The position numbers and the translations under genes were made by a program. From positions 30,274,064 to 30,338,063 of the forward strand of contig NC_058191.1 of assembly GCF_907165205.1 (NCBI RefSeq): a stretch of DNA of 64,000 nt, given 5' to 3'. The DNA comes from Coccinella septempunctata (lineage: Eukaryota; Arthropoda; Insecta; Coleoptera; Coccinellidae). The notes under the pieces are model-generated. The model saw only the letters and a program-made list of their open reading frames with translations, did not search any database and was not told the origin of the DNA. The stretch's first letter is position 1, and every line of letters begins with the position of its first letter. Below are positions 45,400 through 56,895 of this stretch, in pieces.

Positions 45400-45980
45400 A
45401 TTAAAATAATTTTCGCAGGAATTTGGACAAATTTTTATTCGTTATCCTTTTAGTACATCGCCAACGTTTCGAATCGGTTGTGATTCTTTCTCAAGGCTGG
45501 AATGTCAAAATAAAACTAGAAACAGATAAAAACGACCTAGAGACGATCTACCACTCACCTCGTATTTCATCGGATTGAATATCGTCAATTTTATTAAAAT
45601 AATTGTATAAGTATCTCGAATTAAATTTCATTCAATCTTCAAGTGGTTCATGTGTTGTTAATACGACATGGGTAAACAGAATCGTCTCACGGTACGTTCC
45701 ACAAATCGCAATGAGTGACATGGAGATGACATTCAACTCTCCCATAAAACATTATATATGTTCGTTAAAATATCACATCTCGGGTAAAAAACAATAAGGT
45801 AAAAACAACAATGGTAATATACAACTTAACAACTAAATCAAAACATTTTGTTCTTGGTGGATGCACCTTAGACACATTCAAATGACTTTCACCATAAAAT
45901 ACCAAAATGAACAAACAACACAAACATCGAGGCTCCGAAAGCTCTCAGTTGTATCCATAATTAAGAATCACCATTTTGAG
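45400..45980 (-). other. PLE noncoding repeat ('pLTR') between units 2 and 3
   Basis: About 590 bp lie between the stop codon of one unit and the ATG of the next (the other copies are at 39173-39753, 42278-42867 and 48504-49093). Each holds the intron, the conserved GAATC/GATTC hairpin with CGAAACGTTGGC, and presumably the promoter and RNA 3' end. Short plus-strand ORFs of 64-78 codons here are not genes. Confidence 0.75.
45497..45558 (-). other. 62-bp intron in PLE unit 3 noncoding repeat
   Basis: Identical to the unit 1 intron. Confidence 0.72.
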
Positions 45981-48503
45981 TCACTGAACCCCAGCATTGC
46001 TCAATATAAGACTATCATACACCAAACTGAGATGTTGGACGTCTTCCCTATAGTTTACTGTGTTGTTGGACCTTATGTGCACCATTTCACTAATTAGCCG
46101 TCTACCGTAGATAGGTTCGTAATCCAGAACTGTGACCTCCGAGAAGTTGAATTTATGTCCTTCAGCATGGACGTGTGCAGCGAGAGCCGTTCCCTGTGTT
46201 ATGTGAGATTTTTCTGCATCATTTTTATGTTGTCTTATCCTCTCCTGTAGTAGTTGTTTTGTCTGGCCTATGTAGCATTTTGTGCAGTTATTGCATTCTA
46301 TTTTATAAACAATTTCTGATTGCTGTAAAATTGGTGTTCTTTCTTTTAGTTTTGTGTAAAATTTCATCTTATTATTGAGAACATTATAGAATGCTGCAGC
46401 ACTATTGTATTCGCGGAAAATTCTTTCAATCTTATATGACAATGTAGGATAAAATACTAGTTTGAAATATTTTTTAGTTGTTATATGTTGTGATGTTAAT
46501 GTGCTCTGTGATGTGCTCACCGTCTCTACGTCCGTGTCGATGTTCGATCTGATAGTACGTTTCGCTCTATTGTAGATGTTTATACAGGTTTTTATGTAGT
46601 ATGTTGGATAGTTGTTCTGTTTCAGGATTTCAGTCACTTTATTCAAGTTATTTATTCTATATTCCTCATCGCTCAGAGAAATCGCTCTATTTATCAAATT
46701 TCCTGCTATATTCCTCTTTTGTGAGAAGCTGTGATTGGAATGGAAATTTATGCACCTACCCGTGTTGATCGGCTTCGTGTACCAATTTGTTTTCAATCTA
46801 TTTTTCTCTCTGATGATTAATATGTCCAAAAATGGAATACTCCGGTTCTTTTCTCTTTCTAGGGTAAACCTTATTTTCTGGTGGAATGAGTTAAAAACGT
46901 TCAGAGTCTCTTCAATTTTTTCTTTAGGTATCAATAGTAATGTATCATCAACATAGAGTTTTATTAGAGGGATATGGAAATTCAACTTTGATATCACATA
47001 CGTAAACAAAGCGAGCATAACTAATTTCGCAAATGTTGAGCTCGCCGGGGAACCCATTGCTGTACCCTCTATTTGATCATAGAAAACACCCTCAAAAACA
47101 AAGTACCCTCCTTCAAAACATAAATCTACAAGATGAACAAATTCTTTCCTTCTCAAATTCGTGAAGTTTTTAATATAGTGCCATTGATCTTTGATTGTTT
47201 TGATGACCAATTCTTTCGGAATGTTTGTAAACAAAGAAATTACATCTAGTGACACTAATTCATAACCATCCGGTACTACTGTTGATTTCAGTTCTTCAAC
47301 CAACATGAATGAGTTTTTAACATCGAACACAGAGGTTGATAGAACATCACTGAGTATTTCGTGTAGGAATTTTGCAATTTTGTAGCTGGGAGATTTTATG
47401 CTACTAACTACAGGTCTTAATTTTACTTCTCTTTTATGGGTTTTCCTAAGGAAGTATATTTTCGGTGCTACATTATTATACGATATTAGCATCTTGTACT
47501 GTGATTCTGTTATGATCGAGTCTTTCTTAAGTAGTTTTAAGTAATTATTAATTTTGTTCTGGATTCTTTTGGTTGGGTCAGATGGTAATGCCCTGTATGT
47601 TGCTCCATCATTCAGCATTTTTTTAGCCTCTGTAACATATTCGTCTTTATACATTATTACCGTGGTGTTACCTTTATCTGAGTTTCCTATGATTATTTCC
47701 GGGTGTTCCTTGATGAATCTTCCAGTTCGTATAAAGTGTTGTTTGAATGGGTCTTTGGGTTGTCGGTTCATTCTCACAAAGTTGTTGATTATTCCAACGC
47801 ATCTTCCTCTGACCTGGTTTCTCTCATCCTCATCTTGAAACGTTGTTTGTGTGAAATTTTCTATATCTTTGATTAGTTGAAGTTTTGGAATGTGATCAGG
47901 TATAATCCCATGTTTCGGTCCGAGTCCCAAAATTAGTTTTACTTCTTCAGGAATCGCGACGTCGGTGTAATTGTTCACGAATCGGTCTGACTGTATAGCA
48001 CCCACAGGGTGTCTCTGGTCTACAATTAGTCTATCGAGCTTTTTAATATTTTCGGTTTTGACTCTCTGGAATACTTTCTGAAAATTTCTGATTCCTGCGC
48101 CTGTAATCGCACTATATGTGGTACTGTTCACTTTGTCTACCACCCATTCTTGCGCTTTTCTCAGTTTTTGTTCCGTGTTATCTCTTTTCCAAATGGATAT
48201 CTTGATTTCTATATTCAAAATTGACCTACGGAACTTTTTCATGGTCCTGTCAACCAAATATGAATAAGGATGTTCCTCCAGTTCCAGTGTATAAACCTGT
48301 CTGATATTATTTATTATATGTGATGGGAACACCTCCTTTGATCTGCATTGCAACAGGAAAATCACTCTGTTACTCAGTGACGCCAGTTTCCTGTTCAAAT
48401 TGACAATATTTTTGCATCGAGAAAACACATCATCACCGTAAGTATGTCTGATGTGACTCATTAATCCCCCTGGTATCAAATTTCGATTATTGGTTACGTC
48501 CAT
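45981..48503 (-). CDS. PLE unit 3: intact reverse transcriptase with GIY-YIG endonuclease
   Basis: 840 residues with the same domain order and catalytic residues as unit 2: RT motif A D420, motif C YVDD at 517-520, YIG at 744-746. The only visible difference is LSNAGVQ at the C-terminus in place of LGNAGVQ (T at 46001). Since both inner copies are intact and nearly identical, either could supply protein for mobilisation. It lies head-to-tail with units 2 and 4, separated by the same roughly 590-bp noncoding repeat. Confidence 0.95.
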   Translation of the reverse strand: MDVTNNRNLIPGGLMSHIRHTYGDDVFSRCKNIVNLNRKLASLSNRVIFLLQCRSKEVFPSHIINNIRQVYTLELEEHPYSYLVDRTMKKFRRSILNIEIKISIWKRDNTEQKLRKAQEWVVDKVNSTTYSAITGAGIRNFQKVFQRVKTENIKKLDRLIVDQRHPVGAIQSDRFVNNYTDVAIPEEVKLILGLGPKHGIIPDHIPKLQLIKDIENFTQTTFQDEDERNQVRGRCVGIINNFVRMNRQPKDPFKQHFIRTGRFIKEHPEIIIGNSDKGNTTVIMYKDEYVTEAKKMLNDGATYRALPSDPTKRIQNKINNYLKLLKKDSIITESQYKMLISYNNVAPKIYFLRKTHKREVKLRPVVSSIKSPSYKIAKFLHEILSDVLSTSVFDVKNSFMLVEELKSTVVPDGYELVSLDVISLFTNIPKELVIKTIKDQWHYIKNFTNLRRKEFVHLVDLCFEGGYFVFEGVFYDQIEGTAMGSPASSTFAKLVMLALFTYVISKLNFHIPLIKLYVDDTLLLIPKEKIEETLNVFNSFHQKIRFTLEREKNRSIPFLDILIIREKNRLKTNWYTKPINTGRCINFHSNHSFSQKRNIAGNLINRAISLSDEEYRINNLNKVTEILKQNNYPTYYIKTCINIYNRAKRTIRSNIDTDVETVSTSQSTLTSQHITTKKYFKLVFYPTLSYKIERIFREYNSAAAFYNVLNNKMKFYTKLKERTPILQQSEIVYKIECNNCTKCYIGQTKQLLQERIRQHKNDAEKSHITQGTALAAHVHAEGHKFNFSEVTVLDYEPIYGRRLISEMVHIRSNNTVNYREDVQHLSLVYDSLILSNAGVQ

Positions 48504-48609
48504 ATTATAAACATTAAAATAATTTTCGCAGGAATTTGGACAAATTTTTATTCGTTATCCTTTTAGTACATCGCCAACGTTTCGAATCGGTTGTGATTCT
48601 TTCTCAAGG

Positions 48610-48671
48610 CTGGAATGTCAAAATAAAACTAGAAACAGATAAAAACGACCTAGAGACGATCTACCACTCAC
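48610..48671 (-). other. 62-bp intron in PLE unit 4 noncoding repeat
   Basis: Identical to the unit 1 intron. Confidence 0.72.
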
Positions 48672-49093
48672 CTCGTATTTCATCGGATTGAATATCGTCA
48701 ATTTTATTAAAATAATTGTATAAGTATCTCGAATTAAATTTCATTCAATCTTCAAGTGGTTCATGTGTTGTTAATACGACATGGGTAAACAGAATCGTCT
48801 CACGGTACGTTCCACAAATCGCAATGAGTGACATGGAGATGACATTCAACTCTCCCATAAAACATTATATATGTTCGTTAAAATATCACATCTCGGGTAA
48901 AAAACAATAAGGTAAAAACAACAATGGTAATATACAACTTAACAACTAAATCAAAACATTTTGTTCTTGGTGGATGCACCTTAGACACATTCAAATGACT
49001 TTCACCATAAAATACCAAAATGAACAAACAACACAAACATCGAGGCTCCGAAAGCTCTCAGTTGTATCCATAATTAAGAATCACCATTTTGAG

Positions 49094-51161
49094 TCACTGA
49101 ACCCCAGCATTGCCCAATATAAGACTATCATACACCAAACTGAGATGTTGGACGTCTTCCCTATAGTTTACTGTGTTGTTGGACCTTATGTGCACCATTT
49201 CACTAATTAGCCGTCTACCGTAGATAGGTTCGTAATCCAGAACTGTGACCTCCGAGAAGTTGAATTTATGTCCTTCAGCATGGACGTGTGCAGCGAGAGC
49301 CGTTCCCTGTGTTATGTGAGATTTTTCTGCATCATTTTTATGTTGTCTTATCCTCTCCTGTAGTAGTTGTTTTGTCTGGCCTATGTAGCATTTTTGTGCA
49401 GTTATTGCATTCTATTTTATAAACAATTTCTGATTGCTGTAAAATTGGTGTTCTTTCTTTTAGTTTTGTGTAAAATTTCATCTTATTATTGAGAACATTA
49501 TAGAATGCTGCAGCACTATTGTATTCGCGGAAAATTCTTTCAATCTTATATGACAATGTAGGATAAAATACTAGTTTGAAATATTTTTTAGTTGTTATAT
49601 GTTGTGATGTTAATGTGCTCTGTGATGTGCTCACCGTCTCTACGTCCGTGTCGATGTTCGATCTGATAGTACGTTTCGCTCTATTGTAGATGTTTATACA
49701 GGTTTTTATGTAGTATGTTGGATAGTTGTTCTGTTTCAGGATTTCAGTCACTTTATTCAAGTTATTTATTCTATATTCCTCATCGCTCAGAGAAATCGCT
49801 CTATTTATCAAATTTCCTGCTATATTCCTCTTTTGTGAGAAGCTGTGATTGGAATGGAAATTTATGCACCTACCCGTGTTGATCGGCTTCGTGTACCAAT
49901 TTGTTTTCAATCTATTTTTCTCTCTGATGATTAATATGTCCAAAAATGGAATACTCCGGTTCTTTTCTCTTTCTAGGGTAAACCTTATTTTCTGGTGGAA
50001 TGAGTTAAAAACGTTCAGAGTCTCTTCAATTTTTTCTTTAGGTATCAATAGTAATGTATCATCAACATAGAGTTTTATTAGAGGGATATGGAAATTCAAC
50101 TTTGATATCACATACGTAAACAAAGCGAGCATAACTAATTTCGCAAATGTTGAGCTCGCCGGGGAACCCATTGCTGTACCCTCTATTTGATCATAGAAAA
50201 CACCCTCAAAAACAAAGTACCCTCCTTCAAAACATAAATCTACAAGATGAACAAATTCTTTCCTTCTCAAATTCGTGAAGTTTTTAATATAGTGCCATTG
50301 ATCTTTGATTGTTTTGATGACCAATTCTTTCGGAATGTTTGTAAACAAAGAAATTACATCTAGTGACACTAATTCATAACCATCCGGTACTACTGTTGAT
50401 TTCAGTTCTTCAACCAACATGAATGAGTTTTTAACATCGAACACAGAGGTTGATAGAACATCACTGAGTATTTCGTGTAGGAATTTTGCAATTTTGTAGC
50501 TGGGAGATTTTATGCTACTAACTACAGGTCTTAATTTTACTTCTCTTTTATGGGTTTTCCTAAGGAAGTATATTTTCGGTGCTACATTATTATACGATAT
50601 TAGCATCTTGTACTGTGATTCTGTTATGATCGAGTCTTTCTTAAGTAGTTTTAAGTAATTATTAATTTTGTTCTGGATTCTTTTGGTTGGGTCAGATGGT
50701 AATGCCCTGTATGTTGCTCCATCATTCAGCATTTTTTTAGCCTCTGTAACATATTCGTCTTTATACATTATTACCGTGGTGTTACCTTTATCTGAGTTTC
50801 CTATGATTATTTCCGGGTGTTCCTTGATGAATCTTCCAGTTCGTATAAAGTGTTGTTTGAATGGGTCTTTGGGTTGTCGGTTCATTCTCACAAAGTTGTT
50901 GATTATTCCAACGCATCTTCCTCTGACCTGGTTTCTCTCATCCTCATCTTGAAACGTTGTTTGTGTGAAATTTTCTATATCTTTGATTAGTTGAAGTTTT
51001 GGAATGTGATCAGGTATAATCCCATGTGAGTGGTAGATCGTCTCTAGGTCGTTTTTATCTGTTTCTAGTTTTATTTTGACATTCCAGCCTTGAGAAAGAA
51101 TCACAACCGATTCGAAACGTTGGCGATGTACTAAAAGGATAACGAATAAAAATTTGTCCAA
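49094..51161 (-). pseudogene. PLE unit 4: 5'-truncated, frameshifted, with a chimeric N-terminus
   Basis: The first 196 or so residues of the PLE protein are missing; homology starts at HGIIPDHIPK, just inside the breakpoint at 51027. The open frame continues upstream into the inverted segment and gains an ATG at 51161, giving a 607-residue chimera whose first 45 residues (MDKFLFVILLV...) come from the antisense of the noncoding repeat and its intron. RT motifs A-E are intact. The same extra T as in unit 1 (five T at 49391-49395) removes the GIY-YIG domain, with a stop at 49338. Not expected to be autonomous. Confidence 0.88.
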
Positions 51162-51216
51162 ATTCCTGCGAAAATTATTTTAATGTTTATAATATGGACG
51201 TAACCAATAATCGAAA
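51026..51216 (+). mobile_element. Inverted 5' segment of the Penelope array
   Basis: Opposite in orientation to the rest. It starts GTGAGTGGTAG, exactly the intron donor, runs through intron, leader exon and hairpin motif, then the unit end and the next ATG with eight codons (MDVTNNRN), and stops at the target-site duplication. It therefore spans a unit-to-unit junction, so its template must have been a tandem copy. A GT is shared at the breakpoint with unit 4 (CCCATGT). Confidence 0.88.
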
Positions 51217-51231
51217 ATTGTTCTGAATATT

Positions 51232-53085
51232 TGGGTACTACGGTTTACGTTACTTCAAATGGACACACTATTTATTATAACTTTTTCGCTTCTCTTTACT
51301 CATCTGAGTATTTTTGTCAAGCGCCGCCCTATCCCTATTTCTAATAATTTTGGAGATATTAACGGTTTTCACAAAAAATTGCCAATAATATGGATTCACT
51401 GATATAGGCATACTAAAGGCATTTCATATTTTAGGAAGCTGAAAGTTTAAAATAGATCACTGAGATCTGGAGGATGAGGTTCGTTCAGAAAAAAACCTGG
51501 TTTGTGATATACAGGGTTTTCCAAAAATTCTTCGTCTTGTCACTCGATACAAAAACGGCAAAAAATTAATTTATTCATTCACCTTAGTTTTTATCTGATT
51601 TTTTCAGAGAAAATCAGAATAGGCACCTAACGATGTAAAGTTAGATGCGTTGTATCCGAAAACCTCATCGTTTCAAAAAAAACAAAGTCAAATTTGTGTG
51701 GAAGTGAGATAGGGTGGTCCAGATCTATATCTCGGAAAGGAAGCATTTCTCGACATATGTTTGTATGACGAACTAAGGATTAATTTTGACATAGAAAACG
51801 TAGTTAAAATTTCTTGGTTAAGATCTGAACCACCCTGTATCCAATTATCGTAGTCATTCTTGAAGCATTGACAAGTTTATTATCGCGTGCATACTTTTTT
51901 TGGTAGGACAGACGATAACATGAAAAGCACTTTGTAGATATGGTTGAAAAACTGATCGTTTCTTCTCCTGACTTAAACTAATATACCTACCTATTCCTAG
52001 AAATTATTTCTTTTGAATTTATTAATTCTGAGTTTTCTTTTTTCCATGTCATTGCTTCATTGTTCAATGGGAAATAGTACTGTTATTGAGTCACTGAAAT
52101 TATTGGTCCTTTTATATTGTTGTTATATGTTATGTGTTATGTTGTTGTTTTGTTTTGTTTGTTGTTTTTTAATAAAAACTGAAAAAACAATAAAAATGAT
52201 ACCACCTTATATCGGTGGACTTTATTATCCTGCCTTGATTTAAGATTTCCTCACAAAATGACATAAATGATCCCCAGTATTTTCGACATATAATATAATC
52301 CTTCTAAATGTTCGCAGCACACAGTTAAATGTCCCGGAGGGTGTCGAAGTTAACCAAACTATTTGTTGATGCAATAATTCATTTGAGGCTTGTATTACAT
52401 TCATTACATGGTGTGAACGATGCCAGCAAGTCCCCACTTCGACAATCGTTGATCCCACACATACGGAGGTCGGCTTATTGTTTGCCAAGATCTAATAAGG
52501 GTGCCCCGAAATACCGCTCTACACGCGTCTTTATTAGCACAACGTCGCGTCGCGACGGCCGACCACGTCGGGAAGGGCGTTTAATGGCAGTGAGAAAAAC
52601 ATTGGCAGCAGATTGGTCTTTGACAACCGCAAACATGACTTTTTGAGTGACCCTACTGTATGCTGACAGAGGTGTCTCATCACTATGCATAGGTTGATGT
52701 GTGTTTCCGTATAAAGTCTACAGAAAATATGAGGCGTTTAGTATGTTCTAAACGTGAGAAACATAGGGGCCAGAGATATTTCCAATATGACATAAACTTT
52801 TTATTTTCCAATCCTTCAAATCAATATGCAACAGTTCTATCCACTATTAATGAATAATTAAAATGCTATCACGCATGTTGATTTATTTGATTCTCTCGAT
52901 ACTTCTACAAAAAAAAATATTCATAGTTTTGTCAGCATTCGTAACATTAACAAGTATATTGACGTGGACATGACGAATTTACCAAATATGTCAATTTATA
53001 AAAAAATAATAATCATAAGAACATAAATATAAAATTTCTTGAATTGAAAAATAAAACCTAAAACATTTAAAACACTAAAACCAGT
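51232..53085. other. Noncoding stretch; GC-richer patch at 52430-52640
   Basis: TACAGGGTTTTCCAAAAATT at 51512 may be an element end. 52430-52640 has CGTCGCGTCGCGACGGCCG and other CG clusters; the overlapping ORFs there have no recognisable domain. Confidence 0.35.
51711..51838. mobile_element. 128-bp TIR element
   Basis: AGGGTGGTCCAGATCT at the left is inverted as AGATCTGAACCACCCT at the right. The interior (GGAAAGGAAGCATTTCTCGA, CATATGTTTGTATGACGAAC) is the reverse complement of the start of the 15971 element. Noncoding. Confidence 0.7.
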
Positions 53086-53953
53086 TTGATAAGATAAGAT
53101 AAGATAAGATATTTCTTTATTTCAGATAAATTCGAATTACATGAAGAGTTACAATAAATCCAAAATTAAATGAAATGACGTCACAAAAATTTTTAGTTCA
53201 CTCAGTAGCTTCAAAATAGTCCCTGAGGTTGTATGGTTCCAATGCAATCAGTAGATTTTTAACTTTATTCCTGAACGATTTATAGTTATTTATGCGTTTT
53301 ATATCATTTGGTAACTTATTGAAGGCTCTGATGCTCATACAAGCATCGCTCTTCTCAGTTAATGTTAATCTATGGGTTGGAAACATTATATTTAAATTTC
53401 TTGTGTTGTAACTATTTATATTCTCAGATATGAAACTACTCCTATTTTTATGTAAGAACATAAGGCATTCAAACAAATACAGGCCATAAACAGTGAAAAT
53501 TCCTCTAAATCTAAAAGTTCCTCTACATGATTCCCTAAATTTCATTTTGTAAATTATTCGAATTGCTCTCTTCTGAATTAGGAATATTTTCTCTAAGTTT
53601 TCATTTGTTCCCCAGAAAATTATTCCATATTTGTAGGTGGATTCAAAGTTTCCAAAATATACTGTTCTTAAGGTTTTCTCATTCATATATTGGGTTATTG
53701 ATCTTAGTGCAAAGCATGTTTTACTCAACTTCACTGAAATGATTGTTGTGTGTTGACGCCAATTGAGGAATTGATCAATGTAGACTCCCAGAAATCTGAC
53801 GTAGTTCGATAGTTGGTAGTTGCAGTTGGATAAGGTTACTGAATCTGATTTTTCCTTGTTTGACCTACTTGTGTCAAAAAGAATTGAATTAATACTTGTT
53901 ACAATTGTCAACAAAATAAAATGCTTTTTTGTTAGTTGTTTTATTTTCATCAA
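53086..53953 (-). mobile_element. 5'-truncated LINE 3' end with (TTATC)n tail
   Basis: The minus strand encodes 251 open residues (53953-53198) that match a LINE RT C-terminus: FDTSRSNK, VRFLGVYIDQFLNW, KTCFALRSI, YGIIFWGTNEN, LIQKRAIRIIY, LYLFECLMFLHKN, HRLTLTEKS and FNKLPNDIKRINNYKSF. Only the first 20 or so residues may be flanking sequence. After the stop come about 110 bases of UTR with AATAAA and a tail of five TTATC units (GATAA on the plus strand, 53086-53113). The catalytic RT motifs are missing, so this is a dead fragment, but the frame is intact, suggesting recent insertion. Clade uncertain (Jockey/Daphne-like). Confidence 0.75.
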
Positions 53954-54218
53954 TATTATAGGTAGGTAGGTATATTAATATTCTCTTCCGAAAATATCAA
54001 CAACACAATCAAGAAAAAGTGCACCTTAATTTTTTTTCAAAAAATCAAACAATAAATAGTTAAAATTCTATATAGGTGTATAATTTTAACAATTTCTTAA
54101 CTGTTTCTCATTTTGATTCACCTAAAAATCCTGAAAGAGAGTTCATATATTTCGGGGAGCAACTCTACATGTCACAATATGGAGAAAACTTTATATCCAC
54201 TCACGTTCTAAAATGCAT

Positions 54219-54838
54219 AACAGGGTGCGTCTTTGACTCGTACAACTTTTTTGACAGTAGATTCTTAAGATCAAAAGAAACACTTTTTTCTCATACCATT
54301 TTTTCCGATTCGGCCCTGATAAAATGATAAAGTCATTTTAAGTTTTCATAATGAGCTGTGCCACCCCTGGAAAAACAAAATTACTCTTAAATAACGAACT
54401 AAATCTGTGACTCTACACATCTGTGAGTCTCGAAAACGGCTCATTACCTATTCAAGAAAATATGAGGAATACATTTATTTTACAAAACGTTCAAATATTC
54501 ATAAGATAGCGTCCAACTTAGTTTCAAGTGTTGGGTTCTTTCAATTTTTGGTGTTTCTATGGTTCCTAATAGTCATAATGATAATACTGGAAGACATGGG
54601 TGATATCTTGTGTTCCTAAAAGATTCATCAAATGAATGACAAAATATATTCCGAAATTCATTTCATTCCATAAGACCGTTAATGATAAAACTAAAAATAA
54701 CATTTTTTATGGTGTTCCAACAGCCTGTATCTTTTAAACCGAGCCGATTCGGGAAAAACGGTAAAAAAAGTCTTTCTTTTGACCTCAAGAATAATCTACT
54801 GTTAAAATATTTGTACGAGTCAAAGACTCACCCTGTAT
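54219..54838. mobile_element. MITE family 'GACTCGTACAAATATT', copy D
   Basis: Left end CAGGGTGCGTCTTTGACTCG, right end CGAGTCAAAGACTCACCCTG followed by TATA. Well-matched inverted termini; 620 bp, noncoding. Confidence 0.78.
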
Positions 54839-56895
54839 ATAATGTATGTAAAATAATAATTCGCATGCACACACATTTCCTAAATAATTGATCTGAGGGT
54901 AATTCTTTCAAGCTCATGAAAGCCAAATTCATCATCCTATGCTTAAAGATTTCATCCACATTTAATATGTTCGTCAAACTTAGATCATACCCTTCGCGAA
55001 CTAATATCCATGCAAATTCAAGGAAATTGAGCATGAATGAGGTTTAGGAGATTAGATAGTTGGAGTAAAGCTGTCTTTATTAAACTTCGACTTCCTCTAC
55101 CCCAATAAACGACGGTGTATTGTTTCATTTAACGCTGGGGCGAGTTTAGTTAGCAAATTTGAGGCTATTTGAATTGCACCCTCGTTTACTTTACGATGAA
55201 ATCACTCATGACCTGATTCACAGGGGGTTGCGGATAGAGATTCCAACTGAAGATGCAGAGTTTATGACGAATCGTCATACTGCCTTGGAGTTCTTGGCTC
55301 AATGATGATGAAATTTTAACGAAAAGTGGCATTTGATTGGGTTAATCAAAGCGAAATGACTTTGTGTCGTGATCTTGATTGTAGAAATATCTGGTTTATT
55401 GTTATACTTGTTACCGACAAAAAACCCGGAAATTCGAAGAAACTTGACACAATGCTAGTGACACTAATCCATATATTATTAAGATTTCTTGCAAATATTA
55501 CTCGTCAAACGGAAAAAATTTTTTCATTGAAGAACAAATTCATGTTATTCACTTTCCGAAGTGAAATGATTTTTTCAATGAATTCTCACATAAAAAAGTT
55601 ACTCGAAAAGTCTCGCCGTTGGCTGCAATTCCAAACCTGCTGAAATGGGTAAGCGGGGTCTTACCCCCCTTACGGCCAATACGAATACGTATAGCGAGAA
55701 AGTCCAGTGGTATGAACTCTTCTTAATTTCAGTTGAAATGGAGTGTCTCTGTGTTGTGTAGTTTCTTTACCTTCCTTACTTCACTTCATAGATAAAGCAG
55801 ATGTCAATGTTAGAAACAGTTTGTTTGAATTTTAATCTGAGTTTGAGTAAAGCGAAGTTATCAACGTTTGGTGAAATTGGCCTGTGAAGGCTGAGTAATC
55901 AAGTTGATATTATAATTTCTTTCGAGTCTAGTCGGAGAAGTCGTGAAAATAGAATGTACAAAAGTGAAAAAATGAAAACTGATATGTTACCAGAACTTTT
56001 TTAATCGATATTCTTTTTTTTTCGGAAAAGAATGAAAAAATGAAGTTATTTAAATCATTCAAATGTTGAATACCAGGAAATTTTTTTTTATAAAGGTTAA
56101 AGTTGAAATTGAAAATCTCAGTAAAGCCAGTATTACCTGATTGGTTTTCCTTGAGCTCATTTCAAGCATTCCAATCTTCGAGGCATACATGTCTTGAGGG
56201 GGACAGAACCAGTCCATCCTTTCAATAGCATGAGCTTCCATATTTTCATTAACCAGACGACTGGCATTATGGTCGAATAAAATTTCCACCAAAAGCTATC
56301 ACAAGCAGGACGATTATTGGTTCAATTATCATAATATTGCTATTTTTGGTTGATCATACTAGCGTTCTGCGAAACAAACAACTCAATTTCGAACGAAATC
56401 TAGGCTCATCCCTAAATAAACATCGACTCCAATCTTCAACTATCAATTATAGTGATCATAGGCCCACTGCCATTGGCTTACTCTTTGATCCCTATTCAAA
56501 CTGGGATATGCTGTGCAGGTCTACGTAAGCCACGAACGTTCAATCGGTTCCTCTTAGCATCAATGACCAAAAGGCAATCTTGAGCTCTACTGCGCTACCA
56601 ACCTGATCCATGAATATAAGCTACTACCTATTCCAAGCCCGACTTACAGCACTTTGCTATGCCGCCGGGACACTTCTCGCTGGGAAAACCTTTCCTGTAT
56701 ACACCGTATACTTGCACAGGAGCCAAACGTCTTCTCGGCATGACTGAAGCATCGATATTGCTTTCATTTCTTCAATTATTGTCGATTCAAATTCAACATA
56801 AGCGTTCACACGAGGAAAAACAGTTTAGCAACAAATACCACATGCTTTTCATGCCACTATTTGCAGCCTACTAACTGAAAATGCTATTTTTTTTC
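54839..56895. other. Noncoding stretch, nothing recognised
   Basis: ORFs up to 105 codons (55326-55643) without recognisable domains. No clear repeat. Confidence 0.4.

Larger units (their letters stand above)
39161..51231 (-). mobile_element. Penelope-like: Penelope-like retroelement tandem array with 15-bp target-site duplication
   Basis: ATTGTTCTGAATATT at 39161-39175 is repeated exactly at 51217-51231. Between them on the minus strand are unit 1 (39173-42286, 3114 bp), unit 2 (42287-45399, 3113 bp), unit 3 (45400-48512, 3113 bp), a 5'-truncated unit 4 (48513-51027) and an inverted 191-bp segment (51026-51216). Units are almost identical: units 2 and 3 differ in coding sequence by one visible base (C at 42888, T at 46001), and units 1 and 4 carry one extra T. 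Head-to-tail copies sharing the noncoding repeat ('pLTR') and a short inverted 5' segment are known Penelope architecture; this array is unusually long and well preserved. Confidence 0.93.

Noticed and set aside
39173..51216. CRISPR-like or satellite interpretation of the 3.1-kb repeats
   Set aside because: The units encode RT with GIY-YIG endonuclease and have retroelement boundaries.
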